64,000 nucleotides of DNA from Amphibalanus amphitrite. Lineage: Eukaryota; Arthropoda; Thecostraca; Balanomorpha; Balanidae. Location of the stretch: assembly GCF_019059575.1 (NCBI RefSeq), contig NW_024881506.1:1798001-1862000 (forward strand). Reading direction: 5' to 3'. Numbering within the stretch: the stretch's first letter is position 1; each line of letters begins with the position of its first letter. The translations under genes and the position numbers were made by a program. Of this stretch, positions 20,953 to 31,486 are shown piece by piece. The notes beneath the pieces were generated by a model, which was not told the DNA's origin, did no database searches, and was given only the letters and a program-made list of their open reading frames with translations.

Positions 20953-23222
20953 CAGTGGCGGCGGAATAGGGGGTGCAGGGGGTGCAGCTGCACCCCCATC
21001 GAAGAACATGGGAGTGACCCCCAAAATCCGTACAAGGGGCCCGTCGCACCATCCAATACATTTTCTCCTGAAAACCAGTGATCGGGAAACGAACACTGAT
21101 GTGGAATCATCCGGGATGTCCAATTATGGTCAGGAGCGTCCCATGCTAGTCTTTGGTACCCCATACCGGCCCAGAAGTGTCCCGAGCCGCGTTTGGTGCT
21201 CCACGCGGCATATGAGGGCCCCCATGACGGCCTCAGAGAGCCCTTTTATGACGATCTCTGAGGGCTCCCACGACGACCTCTGTCCCCTGGGGCCCTACAA
21301 CGGCCACTTAGGGCCCTCATGACGACCGCTGAGGGTCCCACAGAGATTCCAGGGCCCCAAGGAGACTCCGGGGGCTACGCTGGCCTCTGAGGGCCCCTAT
21401 ATGACGGCCTCTGAGGGCCCTTACGATGATCTCTGAGGGCTCTCACGACGACCTCTGTCCCCTGGGGCCCTATAACGACCACTAAGGGCCCTCATGACGA
21501 CCGCTGAGGGTCCCACAGGACTCCAGGGTCCCACTGGCCTCTGAGGGCCTCTACGACGGTATCTGAGGGCCCTCGTGACGGCCCTAGACCCAACCCAAGT
21601 CTGAGGGCCCATTTGGCTTCAGACGGCTCAGCGACGGCCCCTGAGGGCCCCAACACAGCCAGACTGCAGGGGCTATGCTGGCATCTGAGGGCCCTACAAC
21701 GGTCTATTGAGGGCCCTAACAACGATGGCCTCTAGCGGTCTTACCAAGGCCTCTGAGAGCCCTGCAAAGGTATCTGAGGGCCCATGAAGACCCTCACTAT
21801 GGTCAAGGACCCTCATAACGACCTCTGATGATCCTCTCGAAGGCTTCACAACAACTTCTGAGGACCCCAGGACGGTCCCTGAGGGGCTGAGGGCCCTGTC
21901 GACGACCTCTCTGGGCCCTCACGATGGTCTCTAAGACCCAAAGCAAGCTCCAAAGGCCCACGCTGACGTCTGAGGGCCCCACGACGGCCTCTGAGGGCCT
22001 CGACGCAGGCAGGCTCCAGGGCCATGCTGACCTCTGAGGGCCCTCTTGACGGCTTCTAGGGCCTAACGAAGGCTTCAAGGGCCAACGCTGGCCTCTGAAG
22101 AACCCTACGACGGCCTCAGAGGGTCTCAACTCAACGCGTGCCAGGAGACATGCTGGCCTCTGAGGGCCCCACAGAGTAGAGATTCAGAGGATCCAACGAC
22201 CTGTGTGGACCTTACGAAATACGAAGGTCTCCGAGAGCTCACGCAGGCTCCTGGAATTCCACACTGATTCTCAGGCCCCATGTCGGCTTGTTGATGCACT
22301 TTATCTGCTCTTGGTGCCCCGTCGCCGGCCTCTGAGAGTCTCAATGTCGGAACTTATAGGGCCATGGGCCCACACCGGCTTTTATGGCCCCTACATCGAC
22401 TCTTGGGACTCATGACCCATGAAATGTGGGACTAAGCGGCTTCTAAGAATCCCCATGCTGGTTCTAGTAGCCGCCAGCCGAATATTTGGGCTCACACGCG
22501 AGCTCCTGGGACCCCGTGCATACCCCAGGTGTCTACCTGCCTCTCAGACCCCACACATACTTTTGGGGCTCAAACGCTTGCCCCAGAAGGCCCCACTGAG
22601 ACCCCTTTCTTCTACTCAGTCCTCCATACCGGCTCTTTAGACTAAACATCGGCTCCTGTGGCCTCCATCCCGGCTTTGGAGGGCCTCCATACAGGCTTTT
22701 TTGGAGTCCGATGCCGGTTTCTGAGAGCCCTCAAAAGACTTATGAGCCTATACTGCCTTCTGAAACCTTTCAGCAACTTTCAAGGGACCGACCCTGATCG
22801 GAGGGCTCATTCAGTCTGGGGAGTCATGTAGGTGTCTGGAGGAGTCTCTATGTGGTTGGTTTCCAAGGGGCTTCTAAACACGGTCTTCTTGGGACGGTCT
22901 CGTAGGGCACTCAATGGTCCACTGCGGATCCAGAAAAGTAGTTTGAGTCGAGACGCTGCGGGTGGTGGCTAGACTAAAAGATTAATCGATAAACAACTAG
23001 CTGCATTTGCTTCTTTATGCTTTCATTACTTGAGATAGGTAGATACACTGCAATTTCAAACCTTTTACACAACTTGTGTGTATGGGGATAGTTTTCCAAA
23101 ATCAGCATTTTTCATGAATCAATAATAATCACTAAAAAAACTGGAGGGGGGCCCAAAACTTCCAGAGGGACCCCTTACGGAAACTTTGCACCCCCATCCA
23201 AAATTACCTTCCGCCGCCACTG
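20953..23222. mobile_element. hAT-like element filled with minisatellite
   Basis: The inverted ends are CAGTGGCGGCGGAA. The 8-bp duplication CATTTTCT lies at 20945-20952 and about 23223-23230. Just inside the ends are mirrored stretches of GGGGGTGCA and TGCACCCCC. Almost the whole interior is a minisatellite; no coding sequence was found. A related left end (CAGTGGCGGTCGCAGAGGGG) occurs near 18861. Confidence 0.85.
21165..22900. repeat. Degenerate GAGGGCCC minisatellite, block 2 (inside a transposon)
   Basis: This is the same family as block 1: units of roughly 30-40 bp with CCTCTGAGGGCCC, TCTGAGGGCCCCTAC and ACGACGGCCTCTGAGGGCC variants, decaying to the right. Numerous short open frames here are repeat artefacts. 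Confidence 0.85.
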
Positions 23223-25460
23223 CATTTTCTCACGTGTTTTAGGTACTAATTTTGCATGCTCCTAAAAGGTTTTCATGTATCACGACTTTTAAAAATACCT
23301 TGCATATTTGCCACCTACAAATTGTGTGGGTAACCCCGCCACCGGTGTTGATGTTAACCCAACCCATCCCTACGAAAGCTTTTCATTGTTCAGAGATCGC
23401 GTGCGATGAGTTTCCTGTCGGTAAGTGGTAATTTTCGCAAATAATCGGTAATGGACACAAATAGGTATAGGTTCATCAGCTGTTTGCCAGTTTTATACAG
23501 CTGGCAAGTGCTTGGTCGGGATGCATGAAAAATATAAAGTAAAAAAATCAAATAAGCTGCTTATTCCCGACTTAGGAACATCTACGAACATAAATAAAGC
23601 ATGTCTTTGGAGTTTCATCACTTACCTATCACGCTGCGAACAGGAAACACCGCAACCTCAATTGGGGGAACACCGCCACGGGGTGGCGGTGTTCCCCAAT
23701 AAGTGATCACAAGCAAAAATCGCCAGCGGCAAGAATGTACTACACGGTTCAAGCAAACCTATCTTACTGGACAAAGCCGAACAGTTATTTTTCGACGTAA
23801 CCAAGTAAATCAAAATGAGTCTCTACTTCAAGACATTAAAAAGTGCTCCCAACTCATTGAATTTTTATAAGAGAATGTGCATTTTTCTTTAAATGCCCAC
23901 ATTGAGCTTCGATTACACTGAAACACCGGAACACAAATCATAAGACCCTTACCTTCGTGCGGTTAATAGGAAATAACGGATTTTCACACTTTATAGTTCA
24001 TACTTTCGCCGCCAGATGGGGTGGCGGTGTTTCCCACAGTGGCGGTGTTCCCCCCGCTTCCCCTATATCATTCGACGCGCCTGAGAGAGGCGAGCACGAT
24101 GCTGGCAAAATCACGGCTCTGCGGCCGTTTTTTTTTTTTGCGAAGTTATTTACCAAAAACGGAACCGTACCTTGAGGCACTTGACCTGACCTCAGAGGTC
24201 ACCGGTTGGACTAGGACCTTAAAATCGGGTATCGATCTCTGCGTCTCGTACCGGCGCACACGCTCGTTTTTTCCGCGACGCGCTAGCTCCACCTGGGGCG
24301 AAACAGCGAGGGGGTCGTACCTGCCCCCCGCCCCCTCGGCCGGCGCGTATGTAAAAAACCTATAGGTCCGCGCCGTCGAGGGTTAAACTGGCCTCTGAGG
24401 GCCCAGACCGGCCTCTAAAAGTCCCCCACCGGCCTCTGATAGTCAATCAGCACAGTTGCAGTGGTCGCTGATATAAAACCTCTTAAAAACGTTATAGGCC
24501 TGGCTGAGCCGTTCATGCTGATTTTTATGGGTATATTGAAAAGATTCGCTTTGCACGTTTCGCGCTTGCTCGTAATGAAAAAGTTGCTGGATGCCTCTGG
24601 AATTTGCATGGGTGCCAACGGCTGCGGAGGACAGGGGAACGCGCCCATCAGTTTGAGTTTATGGACGGGAGTCTCCCTGAAATTTTAACCAATTTTGTTT
24701 TTGTTTTTGTCTCGATTTTTTTTTTTTACCTCTGAGCATGTTTGCGAAAACAAAGCGGCCGAAATCCGAGGAGAAATTGGATTTTGGGGGTAGGTTAGGT
24801 TTTGGATCTCTGGGACCTTGGCCCTCCCCCCACTTTCGAAAACGTTCCTACGCCTATGCTAGACTTAACAAAGACCACCATTAGACTCCCCGTGACAAGC
24901 TGCATCGAATAAATACCCATTTTATGCAAATCTAACAACTTTGAAATTTGACCTTTTTTGACCTGACCTCCACCAGTAAGTGACCTAAACCGTACCTGAT
25001 GGTCTTATAACCAACACCATTGAGTTGGAAATGAAAAATTGGCCATAAAACATGCATCGCACAACCTTAGTAAAGTTGGGTTCATGTGGTGACCCTTGGT
25101 GACCTTTGGTGACCTGACCTGGTATGACCAGTGACCTCTAATAGCAACACATGTACTAGACAACTGACGCTCTATCGCTGATTTTCCACAAAATGCGTTT
25201 TACTCGGTGTTATAGCGCTTTCCCTGGAAGCCCCGTGAACGGTGAAACATTTTATCCTTGACCTGACCTGTGACGTCATCGGTGACCCTGAGGTCAATGA
25301 AATTTGGTTTCCTTCGACAAATTTGACAGGGTTATCGAACGCCGTTTGAATTTTCCGGATCCGTCCAGTAGTTTCGGAGATACGGGGGGAAGGGGCAAAA
25401 AAATGCCCCCCCCCCCACCGCGCGGAAGGTGGCCGGGAGGCCCACCGCCTGCCGGGTTAA

Positions 25461-26400
25461 CATCAGAGGCGCTGTCGTGCTCTCACAAAAAGACGGAAGA
25501 TAATGTGACCTAATAAAATCCATCAGTGAACCACTGTGTCGGTTCACGACACGGACTTCATGCGATCTAACTATGCAACTATGGAAACACCAGCGCCATA
25601 ACCAGCAATGACAAACTCCTAGAAAGACGTGGCACAGGCCAGGCGCGTTCCAAAAATATATTAGCATCGTTTCGGGACGGTTGCAGCACATGAAATCAGA
25701 CGTCATCTCCGGGTTAGCCTAGCAGCCGCGTGTGGTTCCAGCAGTCTGTTCAAAGTTCACTGAATGCTCCCGAAAAGGTCGGGGTGACGAAACTACAGTC
25801 ACCCCAGTGCACACCGACCACCCTAATAAGCAGTTGATCTTAGCGTCCGGTAGGGCAGAACCAGCGAATCAATTTCTCAAGCACTCTGAGCACCTTTTGC
25901 ACCACATTGAAATATCAGCACTTAACATATGCACAAGAGTCATGAACATGATATATTCACACCAATGACGATGCAAAGAATTGAACGATTAACGTCAATG
26001 TCACAGATATCGTAAAACGCTCTCGACTTACAACTTGGACACAAGAGACGTGAAAATTTAGATTAATTCCTGTTAATCAAATCACTATGGCCGGCAAGAT
26101 CTGTGAAAATGAACACTTAAAACAGGGCATGAAGCAAAGCTACAATAAGAATCAAAACTGCGCATGATTTTCAATCAGCAACTTCAGATATTAGTCGTTG
26201 CAGCCTACCACAAATGAAGACTGATGAATAATTTGACAGACCAGTGCAACAGGCCAGCATGACAGTATGACAGGCCAGCACCGTCTCATTGATTTAAGCT
26301 TCCATATTAAATATGAAATATACCAAATACTAAATAGAAAACCTAAATGTTGGTGTAAACCAAGCAATTTAAAGCCTACAGGACTCACGCACGTCTCTTT
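25461..26400. other. Intergenic, no gene recognised
   Basis: Unique-looking AT-rich sequence between the nested transposons and the 3' side of the RBM7-like gene. Short open frames show no domains. It may include 3' UTR of the RBM7-like gene towards 26400-26625. Confidence 0.5.
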
Positions 26401-26625
26401 GCTCAGCTAGCCCCAGTTGAGAGAGAGAAGTTAGCCTTCCACACAGCCTTTGGAGGGTAATCCACAGTATCCAACAGTTCTGATGATGATAATGAAGGCG
26501 ACGATGGCGAGAGTACACAGTGGGTCCATGACACTCACTCACTCTGGATAACACAGTGCCAGTTTAGTTCGCCACACAGCCGGACTCGTCCCCGACATGG
26601 GCCTGGCCAGCAGGTGACCCACTAG

Positions 26626-29600
26626 TCACCAGCGGCCGCGCCGCTGCGGCGGCCGCTCGTCGGGCCGGTGCCGCCAGCCGTCGTCGTCCCGCGGCTGCGG
26701 TCGCCGCCGCTCCGACCGGCCGGCGGCGTCCGACCACGCCCGCTGCGCCGAGCCGCCGCCGCCGTACGAGTCCTCGTACACCACCCGCTCGCGGTCGTCG
26801 TGGTAGCCGTGGCGGCCGGCGTGCCGGTCGGGCTGCTCGCCGCCGTGCCGGCTCCTCTCGCCGAATCTGTCCCCGCCTCTGTCTCCGTACCTGTCCCCGC
26901 TCCTGCTCCTGTCTCCGTACCTGTCTCCGTACCTGTCCCCGCCTCTGTCTCCGTATCTGTCTGCGCCGTAGCGGTCTCCGGCTCTGTCGCTGTACCGGTC
27001 GCCGCGTCTGCCGCCCGGCCGCTCGCCGTCGTCGCCGGGCCGATACCTTTCCGGCCTGCGGCCCTGGTGGTGATCCGCGCTCCTGTGGTCGCCGCCGCGA
27101 CTGCCAGCGCCGCCCGCGCCAGAACGCTGCTCAGCCGAGCCGTTAGAGGACGCCGCTAACTTCGCCTTCGCCTGCCAAGCGGAAATCCGTTATCAACAAT
27201 ATGGTGGGTGAGCGTAAAACACACTGTCGGTACCTCACGAATACAGGTTCAACAACTTATGTGGATCAACTTTAAAAGCTGTAACAAATAATCTTAAAGT
27301 AAACCAATATGTCATGCATATCCTAATGTTTCGAGGAAAAACTACATCCAACAGGACCACCAATGTTAATGAGGCACAACGGCACAACACGGTGGCAACA
27401 AGAGCAGTGTTAACCCTCGCCCCGTTGGTTTTTTTTTTGGGGGGGGGGGGTGGCAATGTGCTCCCCGTGGGTTTTCCTGAATAGCAAGAAAACGGCGGCG
27501 CGCAGCGGCCAAATTTTCAGTACCTTCCCGGGCATCAATTTAACACATTCACACCAAATTTCAATTCTTAGGTCACCTTAGGTCAGGAGTTATTGACGTC
27601 AAACTCAAGGTCATGTGCGAGCAAAAAATGAGCAAAAAAACATGAAATCAAACGCTTATAAAAGCTACAGTTAACAAGCAATTTCAAAGTTCTTTATGTG
27701 GTCATGTAGAGAAAAGACGGCGCTACAAAACTGGGCCTCGTTTCATAAAAGGAATTACTTACGGCGTTCCGTCAATTATGCCAGATTTGGCGTATTTGAT
27801 GCCAATTCGGTTTCATAAAGCCGGAGACCGGAGTCGGGAGTAATTCACGCCATCGAAAGTACGGAGCTTCATTTACGGCAAATGCTCGACTCCGGACCAA
27901 TTGATGCCATTTGGGTTTCATAAAACGTCGTAATTAACTCCAAATATTTTATCAAGCTCTTGATATCAGTGGTGTAAGCTACGCTCAAAAATGTTGCGTG
28001 ATTTTGAATTAATGTGAAGATTCGAAGCTAATTTTTAATATATTTTATAATGTTGAGACCGGTGAGGAAGAAAGAACAGCCAAAATGAGAAAAAGAAACT
28101 GCAAATCTTCTGTACCAGTCGCTTTTTGTGGCCACTATCGGAATTTTGTTTATTCGCCGCGCCGCGCCACTTTCGTAGTTAGGCACTTCTGCTTAGCTGG
28201 CTTTCTGCTGTTTTTAACCCGCGCCCCACTGGGGTCTGTGTATAACACGCCCTACTGGGGGGGGGGGGGGCTATTCATAGCCCCCCCTCTTAACTCCGAA
28301 ACTACTAGGCCGATCGTCAAAATTCAAACGGCGTCTGATAGCCCCGGAAAAACTGTCGAGCGAAACCTAATTTCATTGACCTCGAGGTCACCGATGACGT
28401 CACAGGTCAGGTCAAAGTAAAAATTATTAGCATTTTGGCTTGTTCACATTTTGGGCTCTGGCCGCCGTCTTACAAGTCAGATCAGGCTCATTTGTGGTAC
28501 ACACACTCTTAAACAGATGCTCTAGATACCCTGAGGGTACCAAGCTTTTACTTTGATTTCCAGGTCAAGGTCAGGTCATCACAGGTCACGAAAATATTTT
28601 ATCATGCGTCGGTCACGTGACACATGTTTTATGGTCCATTTAGGCCATAGATTTCGAATTTGATGTCGTCTGTGTCATTCGAGGTCATTTTGAGTCGAAT
28701 TTAGCTTAGGTCAGGTCACTTTCAGGTCAAAAAAGGTCAAATTTTGAAGTTAAAATTTTTCAACAAAAAAGGTGTCTATTGGATGCGGTTTGAGCTCAGG
28801 AACACGATGGTGCCATTTATATTGGTGTACGATGTCAAATACGTACTGAAAAATTGATTTGAAAAATTAATAATTGTGAATTTTTTGCAATAATGCGTAT
28901 AACTTGGCCATTTTTGAAGATATTTAGCTAAAACTTGCTAGAGTTAGTCATAATCAAGCGTTCTGTCACATATATTCCGGTTTTTTTTCGAAAAGTCAAA
29001 AACTTTTTGAAAAAAATATAAAAATACATATTTTGAATATTATTATATTAAACTTTCGAAATTTATAAAAAAAATTTTGAAAATTCGAGATAGCAGTTTG
29101 ATAGCGCGGTCAATTCTGAGTCCTTTCATGCAAAGAAATTGGATCTAGCTTAAAAACTGAGCTCTTGGGAGCGATTGCCTTGGTTCAATGTTTTGCGTCG
29201 AAATCGGCCGAACATGACGTCACTCTGACGCCATTTCCGGCCGACCTATGGTAGCTACGAAGTTCAAATTTTGACACAAGGTGTCAAATTGATGCAGCCA
29301 AAGGTACTGTATGTTCGGCGTCGATCCGTCCAGCGGTTTGGAAGTTATTGCAGAAAAACTCGAGGGGGGCTATAAATAGCCCCCCCCCCAGTGGGGCGCG
29401 GGTTAATATATTGTTTTAATAAAGGATGGTCATCAATATCAATTTTGTTTTTTTCATACATAATTTTTAAGATTTAAATTCAACATAATTGTTTTATAAA
29501 TTCTCGTAAAAAAATAAGTGTTGACATGAAATTGTAATTTGTAGGACGCTTGATAAATTACGGTAACTACGCAAATGTGCTTAGTTACGGAGGTGTAAAC

Positions 29601-31334
29601 AATTCCAGTTGTGGCTTTGTGAAACGGATTTATTTGCGCTCCGTAGTTTGAAAGGGTGTGAATTACGGAAAGGTGTAAGTTACGGCAGAGTTTTATGAAA
29701 CGAGGCCCTGTCACGGATTTCCAAAATTTTGGGATTTTTTTGCGTTTTTCTAAAAAAATCATTTTTTTAATTCTTGGGGGTTAAAATCCCAAAACTTTGA
29801 AAATCCGAGATAGCAGTTTTGCAGCAACTCCTTTTGCGTACATGACCATATAAAGATCTTTGATATTGCTCGGTAACTGTAGCTTTTGTAAGCGTTTCAA
29901 AATTTCATGTTTTTTGCTCATTTTTGCTCGAACATGACCTCAGTTTGACCTCAATAACTCCTGACCTAAGGTGACCTAAGACTTGAAATTTTGTGTGTAG
30001 GTGTCAGATTGATGCCCGGGTTCTCTTGCTATTCAGGAACCACAGGGGGGTCTAAATTGGCCCCCCAGCGGGGCGAGGGTTAACGTTCATCAGCCAATGA
30101 GCACGGTTTCCGTTAGTGTGTGGCCACCGAGCACTGACGGTTCCACTGGCCCTACCTGAGCGCCCTGAGCCTGCAGCCGCAGCGCGCGGCCGTACAGCGC
30201 CGTGCCCTGGAACAGCTCCACGGCGTACGGCACCGACTCCTCGTGCTCGTAGGTGATGAAGGCGAACGGGCGCGGCTGCTGCTGCTGGTGGTCCCGGGGC
30301 CGGGACACCCGCGCCAGGGGGCCCGCCTGCGGCACACCGAGGCGACGGTGGCGTGCATATCACAGTGGGGCCAGACTCATGTTACTGGCAGCCACAGACG
30401 AAGTGTAATGGTTCAAGACCCCTGCATGTATCTCGAGAGTCATACAACTAGATATCAGACATGTGCATGGATCCGAGAAAATGGATCTGGGATCTGATCC
30501 CACGGATCCTGATCTCGGATCCGACGAGATCATAGATCCAGCTCTGTAATTTATCGAGAGATCCGTAGGGATCACAGATCCGAGTCTCATTTTTTGTTTG
30601 AGATCCAGTGAGATTATAGATCCTCGCTTATTTTTTGTGAACAAATATATCCCCAAAAAACGCTTGTTTCAACTCACAAACATACTGTTTTAGTGATTTT
30701 ATGTGATCGCGCGTCATAATCCATAGTTTTGTGGCATTTATTGCCATAGAAACCCTATAAAATATGGTTTCAAATGTGGTGCATGGTGGGATCCACTCAG
30801 ATCATAGATCCATGTTCTTAATTTATCGTCAGATCATATGAGATCATAGATCCAAGATGTACTTTTTCACGCCGGATCTGGTGGGATCATAGATCCCAAC
30901 CTGTACTTTGCTTCGATATCCACTGAGATCATAGATCCATCACTCGGATCCATGCACATGTCTGCTAGATATGCAGGGTGAAAGAAGATGAGCTGGCCTC
31001 TGAGATAGTTCCTAAACCTGTTTACAAAAATATAATTGGTTTAGTTTATTTTTTATCAGCACTGACACAGTTCAGTGCTCTTCTGATATGAATAGAAACT
31101 TAACACTTTAACACAGGCATTGCATTGAATTTCAAACAAACATCATTAACTGTGAAAATAATGCATACACCTAATTGATATACTGTATCGCTGCCTAACT
31201 ATGAGCTTCACAGCATACACATTACACCCTGCAAGAAATCACACACTCACCTGAAGAAACAATTCGTAGAGGATCTCATCTGAGACATCTGCGGACAGAT
31301 TTCCACACCACAATGTTCTCTCTACATCAGACAT
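26626..31334 (-). CDS. RBM7: RBM7-like RNA-binding protein (three exons)
   Basis: Coding exons on the minus strand: 31334-31251 (28 codons), 30326-30156 (57 codons), 27171-26626 (181 codons plus TGA), giving 266 aa. Both introns are phase 0 with GT/AG borders (CTTCAG|GTGAGT, GCCGCAG|GCGGG, CTCAG|GTAGG, TTGGCAG|GCG). One RRM fills residues about 6-84: RNP2 is TLWCGNL and RNP1 is RPFAFITY at 47-54, followed by HEESVPYAVELFQG and LYGRALRLQ. This wording is characteristic of RBM7/RBM11. The C-terminus is Arg/Gly/Asp/Tyr-rich with GDRYGDR repeats at about 142-193, probably disordered. In other animals RBM7 is the RNA-binding subunit of the nuclear exosome targeting (NEXT) complex; that role is inferred by family. 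Both introns hold transposons. Confidence 0.88.
27733..29708. mobile_element. TIR element with GGGCCTCGTTTCATAAAA ends (middle layer)
   Basis: The inverted ends are 18 bp, GGGCCTCGTTTCATAAAA. Related sub-ends occur inside (AAACCCAAATGGCATC, GGTTTCATAAAGCCGG). A 67-codon open frame starting MRKRNCKSSVPVAFCGHYRN is preserved in both copies in this window but shows no recognised domain; in this copy it is disrupted by the 28218 insertion. I could not define a target duplication. Superfamily unknown. Confidence 0.78.
28218..29402. mobile_element. TTAA-type element (inner layer), with an empty site in the window
   Basis: It is flanked by TTAA at 28214-28217 and 29403-29406, with ends CCCGCGCCCCACTGGGG and, inverted, CCCGCGCCCCACTGGGG. 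The hairpin stems read CTATTCATAG on the left and CTATAAATAG on the right. The same locus without the insertion is in the other copy of the host element (17896-17899, inverse), where CTGTTTTTAATATATTG is continuous. The interior carries many AGGTCA motifs and TGACGTCA. Confidence 0.92.
30456..30964. mobile_element. hAT MITE rich in GGATC words, RBM7 intron 1
   Basis: The inverted ends are perfect over 22 bp, beginning CAGACATGTGCATGGATCC. The 8-bp duplication CTAGATAT at 30448-30455 and 30965-30972 fits the hAT pattern nTnnnnAn. The interior is a degenerate succession of GAGATCATAGATCC units that echo the GGATCC at the inner end of the TIR. No coding capacity. Confidence 0.92.
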
Positions 31335-31486
31335 GAGAAAACTCTCATTGGTCTTGGGCAGTCTGAAAACTAAAAGGTGGAAACATAAATTATAAATATC
31401 AAACAATGATGGCAGCATACCCTCTCTTATTTTCATCATTTGCATTTTGCAACCACTTTGGATATAACCAGTATAGCGCCTTTTGG

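Larger units (their letters stand above)
20845..24063. mobile_element. TA-flanked element with GGGGAAGCGGGGG ends
   Basis: The terminal inverted repeats begin GGGGAAGCGGGGGTAACACC; the right one differs by one base in 23. It is flanked by TA at 20843-20844 and 24064-24065. The empty arrangement (AAAAAGTATATCA) is preserved in inverse at about 37425-37440. A perfect internal palindrome built from the same ends (GGGGAACACCGCCAC and its inverse) occurs at about 23664-23697. It contains the 20953-23222 element. No transposase recognised. Confidence 0.8.
19655..24382. mobile_element. Second CCCTCG-type TTAA element, left end lost
   Basis: The sequence at 19655-20160 parallels 17250-17720 closely (CTCCGAACACGC, GATAGAGAGCTGAA and onwards). 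The right end at about 24290-24382 has the G-run hairpin and GTCGAGGG before TTAA (24383-24386), after which the minisatellite resumes. The left terminal repeat is missing. Its right half is split by the TA-flanked element at 20845-24063; a related unsplit version lies inverted at 37290-37810. Confidence 0.75.
17089..24858. mobile_element. hAT-like element with CATAGGCGTAGGAAC ends, expanded by nested insertions
   Basis: The perfect 15-bp inverted ends CATAGGCGTAGGAAC are flanked by the 8-bp duplication CTAGACTT at 17081-17088 and 24859-24866. The 8-bp duplication and end style suggest hAT but do not prove it. It sits inside the 15189-25456 TTAA element. It contains in turn a TTAA element (17192-18464), minisatellite blocks, and another TTAA copy with its own nested insertions. 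No transposase is visible. Confidence 0.82.
15189..25456. mobile_element. Outermost TTAA-type element of the 10-kb nest
   Basis: The left end is CCCTTCCAGGCGGTGGG followed by a G-run, CATTTTTTTG and a C-run. The right end is the inverse: G-run, CAAAAAAATG, C-run, CCCACCGCCTGCCGGG, then TTAA at 25457-25460. The left target site reads TTAC, so it has probably mutated. Internal sequence resumes on both sides of each insertion and matches the uninterrupted relative at 52633-53799 (in inverse). It carries a mariner insertion and an 8-kb element with an 8-bp duplication, so the original element was roughly 1.2 kb. Confidence 0.75.
27414..30079. mobile_element. TTAA-type element in RBM7 intron 2 (outer layer)
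   Basis: It is flanked by TTAA at 27410-27413 and 30080-30083, with ends CCCTCGCCCCGTTGG and, inverted, CCCTCGCCCCGCTGG. G-run hairpins lie just inside both ends. Outer arms contain AAGGTCATGTGCGAGC-like and TGACCTCA motifs in mirrored order. It is interrupted by the 27733-29708 element. It lies wholly within the intron, 76 bases from the exon 2 donor. Confidence 0.87.

Noticed and set aside
26668..27159. Plus-strand 163-codon frame rich in Val/Pro/Ala
   Set aside because: Antisense of RBM7 exon 3; the minus frame has splice sites and the GDRYGDR repeats.
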